A stretch of 64,000 nt of DNA. Origin: Methylobacterium sp. E-066 (GTDB lineage: Bacteria > Pseudomonadota > Alphaproteobacteria > Rhizobiales > Beijerinckiaceae). The stretch spans positions 21,615-85,614 of the forward strand of contig NZ_JAKSYO010000203.1 in NCBI RefSeq assembly GCF_022829635.1, read 5' to 3'. Below the pieces are notes generated by a model. The model had not been told where the DNA came from. It worked only from the letters and a program-made list of their open reading frames with translations, and did no database searches. Below are positions 7,628 through 16,018 of the stretch, in pieces (position 1 is the stretch's first letter; each line of letters begins with the position of its first letter). Both the position numbers and the translations under genes were made by a program.

Positions 7628-8494
7628 ATGTCGACCGAGAGGCTGCCAACCGAACGGCCCCGCGCGGGGTCCAACGTCCCGCTCAGCGAGCGCGCCTACC
7701 ACATCCGCCGCCATGCCTTGCGCATGGGCGAGGTCCAGGGCCAGGGCTACATCGCCCAGGCTCTCGGCATCAGCGACGTGCTGGCGGTGAGCTACTTCCA
7801 CGCCATGACCTACCGGCCCGAGGATCCCGAATGGGAGGGCCGCGACCGGTTCCTGCTGTCGATCGGCCATTACGCCATCGCCCTGTACGCCGCGCTGATC
7901 GAGGCGGAGATCATCCCGGAGGACGAGCTGACCAGCTATGGCGGCGACGACAGCCGCCTGCCGATGTCCGGCATGGCGGCCTACACGCCCGGCATGGAGA
8001 TCACCGGCGGCTCGCTCGGCCACGGGCTCGGGATCGCGGTCGGCATGGCGCTGGGCCTCAAGCGGAAGGGTTCGAAAAACTTCGTCTACAACCTGTTCTC
8101 CGACGGCGAGCTCGACGAAGGCTCGACCTGGGAAGCCGCCATGTCGGCGGGCTCGTTCAAGCTCGACAACCTGATCGGCCTCGTCGACGTGAACGGCATG
8201 CAGGCCGACGGCGCCTCCACGGGGGTGCTCAACTTCGAGCCGCTCGCCCCGAAATTCGAGGCGTTCAACTGGTTCGTGCAGCGGGTCGACGGCAACGACA
8301 TCGACGCGCTGGTGGCGGCCTTCGACGCCGCCCGGAACCATCCGGGGCCGCAGCCCCGGATCATCATCTGCGACACGCGCATGGCCAAGGGCGTGCCGTT
8401 CCTGGAGGCGCGCGAGCGCAACCACTTCCTGCGCGTCGAGCCGGACGAATGGCAGCGGGCGCTGGCGATCCTGGACGAAGGGAGGGTGCGGTGA
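7628..8494 (+). CDS. Transketolase-like protein, N-terminal (TPP-binding) subunit
   Basis: 288 residues corresponding to the pyrophosphate half of transketolase. It has the TPP/Mg motif GDGELDEGSTWEAAM near residue 157, followed by DVNGMQADG. GGSLGHGLGIAVGMALG near residue 128 is the cofactor-binding loop. The separate C-terminal subunit begins within its stop codon (GTGA overlap), so the two are translationally coupled and form a two-chain enzyme. Such split transketolases often act on unusual ketose substrates in catabolic operons. The role here (moving a glycolaldehyde unit from the SDR product) is inference. Confidence 0.9.
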   Translation: MSTERLPTERPRAGSNVPLSERAYHIRRHALRMGEVQGQGYIAQALGISDVLAVSYFHAMTYRPEDPEWEGRDRFLLSIGHYAIALYAALIEAEIIPEDELTSYGGDDSRLPMSGMAAYTPGMEITGGSLGHGLGIAVGMALGLKRKGSKNFVYNLFSDGELDEGSTWEAAMSAGSFKLDNLIGLVDVNGMQADGASTGVLNFEPLAPKFEAFNWFVQRVDGNDIDALVAAFDAARNHPGPQPRIIICDTRMAKGVPFLEARERNHFLRVEPDEWQRALAILDEGRVR

Positions 8495-9513
8495 GACGCT
8501 CGAAATACGAGAAGCCTGCTCCGCGGGAAGGCGGAAGCCTCAAGACCTCGGCGATGATCGCCTCGCTCGCCGCCCCCGGGCAGCGCACCAAGGCCGCGCC
8601 GTTCGGCCATGCCCTGGTCGAGCTCGCCAAGACGCGGCCCGACATCGTCGGCCTGTCGGCGGACCTGTCGAAATACACCGACCTGCACATCTTCGCGCAG
8701 GCCCATCCCGAGCGGTTCTACCAGATGGGGATGGCCGAGCAGCTCTTGATGAGCGCGGCCGCTGGGCTGGCCCGCGAAGGCTTCACGCCGTTCGCCACCA
8801 CCTACGCGGTGTTCGCGGCGCGCCGGGCCTACGACTTCATCTGCCTGGCGATCGCGGAGGAGAATCTCGACGTCAAGATCGCCTGCGCCCTGCCCGGCCT
8901 GACCACCGGCTACGGCCCGAGCCACCAGGCGACGGAAGACCTCGCGATCTTCCGCGGCATGCCCAACCTCACGATCATCGACCCGTGCGATGCGCACGAG
9001 ATCGAACAGGTCGTGCCGGCGATGGCCGCCCATAAGGGGCCGGTCTACCTGCGGCTCCTGCGCGGCAACGTCCCGCTGGTGCTCGACGAGTACGGCTACA
9101 CGTTCGAGCTCGGCAAGGCCAAGACGATCCGCGACGGACGCGACGTGCTCGTGATCTCCTCCGGGCTGATGACCATGCGGGCGCTCGAAGTGGCCGATGC
9201 GCTGCGCGACGACCGGATCGACGTGGCGGTCCTGCACGTGCCGACGATCAAGCCGCTGGACGAGGCGACGATCCTGCGCGAGGCCGGGCGCGGCGGCCGC
9301 CTCGTGGTGGTGGCCGAGAACCACACGGTGATCGGCGGCCTCGGCGAGGCGGTGGCGGGCGTGCTGATGCGCAACGGCACGATGCCCGAGCGCGGCTTCC
9401 GCCAGATCGGCCTGCCAGACCAGTTCCTCGACGCCGGCGCCCTGCCGACCCTCCACGACCGCTACGGGATCTCGACCGCCGCCATGGCGCGGAGCATCCG
9501 CGGATGGCTGTGA
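8491..9513 (+). CDS. Transketolase-like protein, C-terminal (Pyr/C-domain) subunit
   Basis: 340 residues from GTG 8491, overlapping the N-subunit stop by 4 bp. The first about 30 residues are a basic leader absent from minimal homologues. The Pyr domain then has the catalytic glutamate in MGMAEQLLMSAAAG and the TTYAVFAARRAYD stretch. The C-terminal domain includes VVVAENHTVIGGLGEAV. ATG within SAMIASLAAPGQRT is an alternative later start, but GTG is favoured by GGAGGGTGC and by coupling. The last 10 bp overlap the next gene, so the whole run is tightly coupled. Confidence 0.9.
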   Translation: MRRSKYEKPAPREGGSLKTSAMIASLAAPGQRTKAAPFGHALVELAKTRPDIVGLSADLSKYTDLHIFAQAHPERFYQMGMAEQLLMSAAAGLAREGFTPFATTYAVFAARRAYDFICLAIAEENLDVKIACALPGLTTGYGPSHQATEDLAIFRGMPNLTIIDPCDAHEIEQVVPAMAAHKGPVYLRLLRGNVPLVLDEYGYTFELGKAKTIRDGRDVLVISSGLMTMRALEVADALRDDRIDVAVLHVPTIKPLDEATILREAGRGGRLVVVAENHTVIGGLGEAVAGVLMRNGTMPERGFRQIGLPDQFLDAGALPTLHDRYGISTAAMARSIRGWL

Positions 9514-10385
9514 GCCGCCTCGCCTTCGTCGGCCTCGGCGCCATGGGCCTGCCGATGGCGGGCCACCTCGTCGCCGCGGGTTTTTCGGTGCGCGGCTACG
9601 ACATCCGGGCGGAGAGCCGCGCGGCCCTGGTGGCCGCAGGCGCAGCGCCGGCCGAGACCCTGGCGCAGGCAGCCGACGGCGCCGACGCGCTCCTGCTGAT
9701 GGTGGTCAACGCCGCCCAGGCCGAGGAGGTGCTGTTCGTGCAAGGCGCCCTCGACGCCCTCGCCCCGGACGGGATCGTCGTCCTGATGGCGACCTGTCCG
9801 CCGGGGGCTGTGGAGGCCATCGCGGCACGCGTCTCGGCCAAAGGCCGCCGGTTCGTGGATGCCCCGGTCTCGGGGGGCGTCGTCGGGGCGAGGGCCGCCA
9901 AGCTCACGATCATGGCCGCGGCCCCGGCCGCGACGCTGGCGGCGATCCGCCCGATCCTCGACGCGCTGGGCGACCGGATCTTCCCTGTCGGCGAGCGGCC
10001 GGGCCAGGGCGCCACCGTCAAGGCGGTGAACCAGCTCCTGTGCGGCGTCCATATCGCGGCCGCCGCCGAGGCGATGGCGCTGGCCGGACGGGTCGGGGTC
10101 GATCTCGCGGTGGTGCTGGAGATCCTCTCGGGCTCCTCGGCCTCGAGCTGGATGCTGCGCGACCGTGGCCCCCGCATGCTGGAGCCGGAGCCGGAGGTGA
10201 CCAGCGCGGTCGACATCTTCGTCAAGGATCTCGGCATCGTGCTGGAGGCCGGCCGCAGCGCCGGCGCGGCCCTGCCGCTCGCGGCGCTGGCCCATCAGCT
10301 CTTCGTCTCGACCTCGGGCCGGGGCGACGGCGCCGACGACGACAGCCAAGTTGTGCGCGCCTATCGCGCGCTCAACGGCACGTAA
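9504..10385 (+). CDS. NAD(P)-dependent beta-hydroxyacid dehydrogenase
   Basis: 293 residues of the 3-hydroxyisobutyrate / tartronate-semialdehyde / tetronate dehydrogenase family. It has the Rossmann motif GLGAMGLPMAGHL near residue 10, the substrate loop DAPVSGGVVGA near 120, and the catalytic lysine in GATVKAVNQLL near 172. It overlaps the transketolase C-subunit by 10 bp. In this setting it would oxidise or reduce a short hydroxy acid produced with the SDR and the transketolase. Glycerate/tartronate semialdehyde or a tetronate are the natural candidates, but the sequence alone does not decide between them. Confidence 0.88.
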   Translation: MAVSRLAFVGLGAMGLPMAGHLVAAGFSVRGYDIRAESRAALVAAGAAPAETLAQAADGADALLLMVVNAAQAEEVLFVQGALDALAPDGIVVLMATCPPGAVEAIAARVSAKGRRFVDAPVSGGVVGARAAKLTIMAAAPAATLAAIRPILDALGDRIFPVGERPGQGATVKAVNQLLCGVHIAAAAEAMALAGRVGVDLAVVLEILSGSSASSWMLRDRGPRMLEPEPEVTSAVDIFVKDLGIVLEAGRSAGAALPLAALAHQLFVSTSGRGDGADDDSQVVRAYRALNGT

Positions 10386-10587
10386 ATGTAGGGGCTTGCG
10401 GGCCGGCGCGGCTTGTCCGCGCGCCGCGGAGCCCGGATGATCCGCGCCGGAGAAGAAGCGGCGCGTGAGACGCACGAAGAACGGCACCGGGACCCGTATC
10501 CGGGGCCGAAGATCAAAAGACGCACGATCCACATGACCGGATAACGGCGGGGATCGGGCGGCTCGGAACGACCCAGGGAGTGAAATC

Positions 10588-11604
10588 ATGCGCGACACGC
10601 GTTTCAGCCGCCGCAGCCTGCTCGTGGGCGCGACCGCCGTGCCGGTCTTCGGCATCCTCACCCGGCGCGGGCAGGCCGCCGAGTTCTCCTACAAGCTTGC
10701 CACCGGCCAGGACCCGACCCACCCGGTCAACGTCCGGGCGCAGGAGGCCCTCGACCGGATCCGCGAGGCGACCGGCGGGCGTTTGGAGATCAAGCTGTTC
10801 CCGGCCAACCAGCTCGGCTCCGACACCGACCTGCTGGCGCAGGTGCGCAACGGCAGCGTCGAGTTCTTCAACCTCGCCACCTCGATCCTCGCCACCTTCG
10901 TGCCGGCCGCGAGCCTGCCGAACACCGGCTTCGCGTTCAAGGATTACGACGCGGTCTGGTCGGCAATGGATGGGGGGCTCGGCACCTACGTCCGGGCCGA
11001 GATCGCCAAGACGCCGATCCTCACCGTCTCGAAGGTCTGGGACAACGGCTTCCGGCAGATCACCTCCTCGACCCGCGAGATCAAGACGCCCGAGGACCTG
11101 AAGGGCTTCAAGATCCGCGTGCCGCCGGCGCCGATGCTGACCTCGCTGTTCAAGGCACTCGATGCCGGGGCGGCGCCGATCAATTTCAACGAGCTGTATT
11201 CCTCGCTCCAGACCAAGGTGGTCGAGGGCCAGGAGAACCCGCTCGCCATCACGGCCACGGCCCGGCTCTACGAGGTGCAGAAATCCTGCAGCCTGACCGG
11301 GCATGTCTGGGACGGCTACTGGATCCTCGGCAACAAGAAAGCCTGGCAGCGCCTGCCGGAGGATCTGCGCCAGACGGTCTCGCGCGAGCTCGACCGGTCC
11401 GGCACCGACCAGCGCGCCGATGTCGCCAATCTCAGCCTGTCCCTGCGCGAGAGCCTCGCCGCCAAGGGCATCACCTTCGTCGATGTCGACCGCTCACGCT
11501 TCCGCGAGGCGCTCGGCCGGACCAGCTTCTACCGGGACTGGAAGGCCAAGTACGGCGATGCGGCGTGGGCGCATCTCGAAGACGTCTCCGGCAAGCTGAC
11601 CTGA
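10588..11604 (+). CDS. dctP: TRAP transporter solute-binding protein (DctP family)
   Basis: 338-residue periplasmic receptor. The twin-arginine-like leader RFSRRSLLVGATAVP is cleaved near RGQAAEF. The mature part has the DctP hallmarks IKLFPANQLGSDTD and GFKIRVPPAPM, with the ligand arginine in the latter, and VVEGQENPLA. ATG 10588 follows GGGAGTG. It is followed 12 bp later by the fused TRAP permease. The family usually binds carboxylates, so the operon's substrate is probably a sugar acid or a keto/hydroxy acid. A paralogue without a permease is encoded at 17656-18693. Confidence 0.92.
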   Translation: MRDTRFSRRSLLVGATAVPVFGILTRRGQAAEFSYKLATGQDPTHPVNVRAQEALDRIREATGGRLEIKLFPANQLGSDTDLLAQVRNGSVEFFNLATSILATFVPAASLPNTGFAFKDYDAVWSAMDGGLGTYVRAEIAKTPILTVSKVWDNGFRQITSSTREIKTPEDLKGFKIRVPPAPMLTSLFKALDAGAAPINFNELYSSLQTKVVEGQENPLAITATARLYEVQKSCSLTGHVWDGYWILGNKKAWQRLPEDLRQTVSRELDRSGTDQRADVANLSLSLRESLAAKGITFVDVDRSRFREALGRTSFYRDWKAKYGDAAWAHLEDVSGKLT

Positions 11605-11616
11605 AGGACGACTGGC

Positions 11617-13509
11617 ATGCAGATCGATATCGCGGCCGTCGAGAGCGCGGCCGGGCTTGAGCTGGCGGGGCCGCCGCTCCGCGCCCGAACCTGGCTGCGC
11701 AAGCTGGACGTGGCCCTGGGCTACCTCGTGGAGATCCCGGCGGCCCTGCTGGTGCTGGCCGAGATCGCCGTGCTGTTCGGCGGCGTAGTCAGCCGCTACG
11801 TCTTTCGCGAGCCGCTGGTCTGGTCGGACGAGCTGGCCGCGATCCTGTTCCTGTGGCTCGCCATGCTGGGCGCCGTGGTTGCCTTCCGCCGCGCCGAGCA
11901 CATGCGCATGACCGCCATCGTGGCGATGTGCGGCCCGCGCATGCGCGCCTTCCTGGAGACGGTCGCCCTGGTGGCCGGCCTGATCTTCGTGGCGCTGGTC
12001 CTGGAGCCGGCCTTCGAATTCGCCAGCGAGGAGACCTTCGTCCAGACCCCCGCGCTGGAACTCAACAACGCCTGGCGGGCCGCCGCCCTGCCGATCGGCT
12101 TCGGCCTCATGCTGCTGGTCGCGGTGATCCGCCTGCTAGAGACCGCCGACTGGCGCCTCACCGTCGGGGCACTCGCGCTGGGCGGCGGCATCGCCGCCGG
12201 GCTCATCGCGCTCCAGCCCGTCTTCGCAGGCCTGGGCAACCTCAACCTGATGCTGTTCTTCGTCCTCGGCGTCGGCGCCCTGGTCTTCTCCGGCGTGCCG
12301 ATCGCCTTCGCGTTCGGGCTGTCCACCTACGCCTACATCACCCTCACCACCGGCGCGCCGTCGATGGTGGTGGTCGGGCGCATGGACGAGGGCATGAGCC
12401 ACCTGATCCTGCTCGCGGTGCCGCTGTTCGTGTTCCTCGGCCTGCTGATCGAGATGACCGGCATGGCCCGGGCCATGGTCGGGTTCCTGGCCTCGCTCTT
12501 GGGCCACGTGCGCGGCGGCCTGCACTACGTGCTGGTCGGCGCGATGTACCTCGTCTCGGGCATCTCCGGCTCGAAGGCCGCCGACATGGCCGCGGTCGCC
12601 CCCGTGCTGTTTCCCGAGATGAAGGCCCGGGGCGCCAAGGAGGGCGACCTCGTGGCGCTCTTGGCCACCACCGGCGCCCAGACCGAGACGATCCCGCCCT
12701 CGATCGTGCTCATCACCATCGGCTCGGTCACCGGCGTGTCGATCACCGCCCTGTTCACCGGCGGCCTGCTGCCAGGCCTCGTCCTGGCCGTGACGCTCTG
12801 CGCCCTGGTCTGGTGGCGCTACCGCCGGGAGGATCTGAGCCACGTCGCCCGGCCGTCGCGGAGCGTGATCGGCCGCGCCCTCGTGGTGGCGGTGCCGGCC
12901 CTGGCCCTGCCCTTCGTGATCCGCTTCGCGGTGGTCGAGGGCATCGCCACCGCCACCGAAGTCTCGACCATCGGCATCGTCTACGCGGTGCTGGCGGGGC
13001 TCCTGATCTACCGCCAGTTCGACTGGCGGCGGCTCTACCCGATGCTGGTGATGACCGCGACCCTGTCGGGAGCGATCCTGCTGATCATCGGCGCGGCCAC
13101 CGGCATGGCCTGGGCGCTGACCCAGTCGGGCTTCTCGCAGACGCTCGCGGTGGCGATGAAGAGCCTGCCCGGTGGCCCCGTGGGCTTCCTGTTCGTGTCG
13201 GCGGGCGCCTTCATCATCCTGGGCTCGGTGCTGGAGGGCATCCCGGCGATCGTGCTGTTCGGCCCGCTGCTGTTCCCGATCGCCCGGCAGGTCGGCGTGC
13301 ACGAGGTGCACTACGCCATGGTGGTGATCCTGGCGATGGGCATCGGGCTGTTCGCCCCGCCCTTCGGGGTCGGCTACTACGCCGCCTGCGCGATCAGCCG
13401 GATCCACCCGGACGCGGGCATGCGCCCGATCGTCGGCTACATCCTGGCCCTGCTCGTCGGCCTCGTCGTCATCATCCTGGTCCCCTGGTTCTCGATCGGG
13501 TTCCTCTGA
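11617..13509 (+). CDS. dctM: TRAP transporter fused small and large permease (DctQM)
   Basis: 630-residue inner-membrane protein. Residues about 35-190 form the four-helix DctQ domain (VSRYVFREPLVWSDELA). From about 210 the DctM domain follows with some dozen helices, including GVPIAFAFGLSTYAY and AVPLFVFLGLLIEMTG, and the late motif FAPPFGVGYY. Fusion of the Q and M subunits is common in this family. It uses an ion gradient to take up the ligand delivered by the DctP just upstream. It ends shortly before a hairpin-rich intergenic element. Confidence 0.93.
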   Translation: MQIDIAAVESAAGLELAGPPLRARTWLRKLDVALGYLVEIPAALLVLAEIAVLFGGVVSRYVFREPLVWSDELAAILFLWLAMLGAVVAFRRAEHMRMTAIVAMCGPRMRAFLETVALVAGLIFVALVLEPAFEFASEETFVQTPALELNNAWRAAALPIGFGLMLLVAVIRLLETADWRLTVGALALGGGIAAGLIALQPVFAGLGNLNLMLFFVLGVGALVFSGVPIAFAFGLSTYAYITLTTGAPSMVVVGRMDEGMSHLILLAVPLFVFLGLLIEMTGMARAMVGFLASLLGHVRGGLHYVLVGAMYLVSGISGSKAADMAAVAPVLFPEMKARGAKEGDLVALLATTGAQTETIPPSIVLITIGSVTGVSITALFTGGLLPGLVLAVTLCALVWWRYRREDLSHVARPSRSVIGRALVVAVPALALPFVIRFAVVEGIATATEVSTIGIVYAVLAGLLIYRQFDWRRLYPMLVMTATLSGAILLIIGAATGMAWALTQSGFSQTLAVAMKSLPGGPVGFLFVSAGAFIILGSVLEGIPAIVLFGPLLFPIARQVGVHEVHYAMVVILAMGIGLFAPPFGVGYYAACAISRIHPDAGMRPIVGYILALLVGLVVIILVPWFSIGFL

Positions 13510-13520
13510 AAGTCCTAGAT

Positions 13521-13613
13521 TCGAAAGGTCCGAGACCTTTCGTGGGTCCAGGGCGAAGCCCTGGTTCATCGGGGCTCCGCCCCGATACCCCGCCAAAGGG
13601 CTGAGCCCTTTGG
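13521..13613. repeat. Intergenic element of four perfect hairpins
   Basis: Four consecutive perfect inverted repeats: 13522-13542 (9-bp arms, CGA loop), 13548-13564 (7-bp arms, GAA loop), 13570-13584 (6-bp arms, TCC loop) and 13593-13613 (9-bp arms, TGA loop). All loops are 3 nt. It lies between the TRAP permease and the single-chain transketolase. From memory such modular palindromes are dispersed in Methylobacterium genomes. It may act as an attenuator or mRNA-stabilising element. No second copy was noticed in this window. Confidence 0.75.
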
Positions 13614-13650
13614 AAACCCCGACGCACGCCTGAACTTCGAGCCCCCCGCC

Positions 13651-15645
13651 ATGCCCGAGACCGACTCATCGACGCTCACCGCCCGGATGGCCGACGCGAT
13701 CCGCTTCCTCTCCCTCGACGCGATCGAGCGGGCGGGTGACGGGCATCCCGGCGCGCCCCTCGGCTGCGCCGAGATCGCGGTGGCCCTGTTCACCCGCCAT
13801 CTGACGTGCAATCCGGCCGATCCGGAATGGCCGGACCGCGACCGGTTCGTGCTCTCGAACGGGCACGGCTCGATGCTGCTCTATTCCGTGCTCCATCTCG
13901 CGGGCTATGCCGGCCTGCCGATGGAGCAGATCCGGCGCTTCCGCCAACTCGGCTCCCACACCCACGGCCACCCGGAGATCGCCCCCGAGCTTGGCATCGA
14001 GGCGACCACCGGGCCCCTCGGGCAGGGCATCGCCAACGCGGTCGGCATGGCCGTGGCCGAGGCCAAGCTCGCCGCCACGTTCGGTCCCGGGCTCGTCGAT
14101 CACCGCACCTACGCGCTGGTCGGCGACGGCTGCTTGCAGGAGGGCATCGCCCACGAGGTAATCTCGCTCGCCGGCCATCTGCGCCTGTCGAAGCTCACCT
14201 TCCTGTGGGACGACAACCGGATCACCGACGACGGCGCCACCGACCTGTCAATCTCGGAGGATGTGCGCGCCCGCTTCCGCGCCGCCGACTGGCAGGTGAT
14301 CGACGCGGACGGCCACGACGTCGACTCCGTCTCCGCGGCAATCCTTCTGGCCCAGGCCGATCCGCGCCCGACCCTGATCGCCTGCCGGACCGTGATCGGC
14401 CGCGGCCTGCCCCGGCTGGAGGGCCAGCGCGGCGCCCATGGCGGGCGGGTGTTCGAGACCGACCTCGCCGAGGCCCGGGCCGCGAAGGGCTGGGACCATC
14501 CGGCCTTCACGGTGCCGGACGACGTCGCCGCGGCGTGGTGCACGGGCGTTGCCGAGCGCAACCGCGCGGCCTACGCGGCCTGGCATGCCCGGCGCGAGGC
14601 CCTGCCCGCCCCGATCCGGGCGGAATTCGACCGGGTGAGCGCCGGCCGCCTGCCGGAGACCTGGCGCGACACGCTCCGGACCCAGCGAGACCGCTTCGCC
14701 GCCGCCGGCGAGGCGCGCCCGAGCATCGAGGTCTCCGCCGAGATCGTCGGCGCCCTGTCGGAGGCGATCCCCGAGCTGTTCTCCGGCGCCCCGGACCTCG
14801 AAGGGCCGACCCGGCACAAGGGTCCGCTCCACGCCTTCACGGCGCAGGACCGCTCCGGCCGCTACCTGCATTACGGCATCCGCGAGCACGCGATGGGCTC
14901 GATGATGAACGGCATCGCGGCCCATCGCGGGCTGGTCCCGGTGGGCGCCACCTACCTGGTCTTCTCGGATTACATGCGCCCGTCGCTGCGGATGGCGGCG
15001 CTGATGAACCTGCCGGTCATCACGGTCTACAGCCACGATTCGATCGCCATCGGCCGCAACGGCCCGACCCACCAGCCGGTGGAGTACCTCGCCTCGCTCC
15101 GGGCGATCCCGAACATGCTGGTCTTACGCCCCGCGGACGCGGTCGAGACGGCGGAATGCTGGGAGATGGCTCTGGCCAACCGGCACGGGCCGACCTCGCT
15201 GATCTGCTCCCGACAGCCGCTCCCGGCCCTGCGCCAGTCGGGCGGCCCCGAGAATCGCAGCGCCCGGGGCGCCTATGTGCTGGCGGAAGCCGAGGGGGCG
15301 CGGCGGGTCACGCTGATCGGCACCGGCTCGGAGGTGGCCCTGGCGCTCGCCGCCCGCGACATGCTCCAGGCGGAGGGCGTGCCGACCGCGGTGGTCTCGA
15401 TGCCGTCCTGGGAGGCGTTCGCGGCGCAGGACGAAGCCTATCGCCGGCAGGTCATCCCGCGGGACACGGTCCGGGTCGCCGTGGAGGCCGCCCTGCGCTT
15501 CGGCTGGGATCGCTGGATCGGCGAGGAGGGCGGCTTCGTCGGTATGACCGGCTTCGGCGCGTCGGGCGCGCCGGAAGCGCTGTTCCGCCACTTCGGCATC
15601 ACCGCCGAGGCGGTGGTGGAGGCCGCGCGTGCGCGCTTGGGTTGA
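13651..15645 (+). CDS. tkt: Transketolase, single chain
   Basis: 664-residue full-length transketolase. It shows GDGHPGAPLGCAEIA near residue 30, RDRFVLSNGHGSML near 62, the TPP motif GDGCLQEGIAHEV near 155, and the Pyr-domain glutamate in YGIREHAMGSMMNG near 410. The C-terminal domain has TLIGTGSEVALALAA. It transfers two-carbon ketol units between sugar phosphates. It is the last gene of the catabolic run, separated from the TRAP permease only by the hairpin element. Together with the split enzyme upstream, the locus encodes two transketolases, one of which may be specialised for the imported substrate. Confidence 0.93.
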   Translation: MPETDSSTLTARMADAIRFLSLDAIERAGDGHPGAPLGCAEIAVALFTRHLTCNPADPEWPDRDRFVLSNGHGSMLLYSVLHLAGYAGLPMEQIRRFRQLGSHTHGHPEIAPELGIEATTGPLGQGIANAVGMAVAEAKLAATFGPGLVDHRTYALVGDGCLQEGIAHEVISLAGHLRLSKLTFLWDDNRITDDGATDLSISEDVRARFRAADWQVIDADGHDVDSVSAAILLAQADPRPTLIACRTVIGRGLPRLEGQRGAHGGRVFETDLAEARAAKGWDHPAFTVPDDVAAAWCTGVAERNRAAYAAWHARREALPAPIRAEFDRVSAGRLPETWRDTLRTQRDRFAAAGEARPSIEVSAEIVGALSEAIPELFSGAPDLEGPTRHKGPLHAFTAQDRSGRYLHYGIREHAMGSMMNGIAAHRGLVPVGATYLVFSDYMRPSLRMAALMNLPVITVYSHDSIAIGRNGPTHQPVEYLASLRAIPNMLVLRPADAVETAECWEMALANRHGPTSLICSRQPLPALRQSGGPENRSARGAYVLAEAEGARRVTLIGTGSEVALALAARDMLQAEGVPTAVVSMPSWEAFAAQDEAYRRQVIPRDTVRVAVEAALRFGWDRWIGEEGGFVGMTGFGASGAPEALFRHFGITAEAVVEAARARLG

Positions 15646-15658
15646 GGCTGACGGCCGG

Positions 15659-15817
15659 TCAGATCATTCCGGCGCCGCCGGTGCGCGCGATGCGCGCGCG
15701 CTGCTCGGCATAGCGACCGTTGGCGACGCGCTTCAGCGCGCTTTCGAGGCGGTCCGCGACCTGACCGAGGAGCGAACGCTCAGCGCGAAAGCCAACGAGA
15801 TACGCGAGGGTCGCCAT
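15659..15817 (-). CDS. Small hypothetical protein, 52 residues
   Basis: Short frame MATLAYLVGFRAERSLLGQV followed by a basic helix (LESALKRVANGRYAEQRARI) and a Gly-rich tail. It is convergent with the transketolase gene. The ribosome site is weak (GGGATCAGG). The composition resembles small helical proteins of this genus, but I cannot assign a family or exclude a chance frame. Confidence 0.42.
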   Translation of the reverse strand: MATLAYLVGFRAERSLLGQVADRLESALKRVANGRYAEQRARIARTGGAGMI

Positions 15818-16018
15818 CGTGCCTGATCCCGAACAAGGACCGGGCCCATGCGCCCGGTTGCTGCGGTGCAATATGCGCCCGCCCGGGATTGCGCGTCAGG
15901 GGGTTCTCAAGCGGCCTGCCATGCAGGGAAAGCATGCAGCGGACACGGAATCTTCACCGGATTGATCGGGGAGCTGTATCCGGCCGGTGCAGTGCAGCGA
16001 ATGCTGCCATCCGGACTG

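Noticed and set aside
6155..8425. 756-codon minus-strand frame
   Set aside because: Antisense shadow of the LysR, SDR and transketolase genes; no domain and His/Gly/Asp-rich low-complexity composition.
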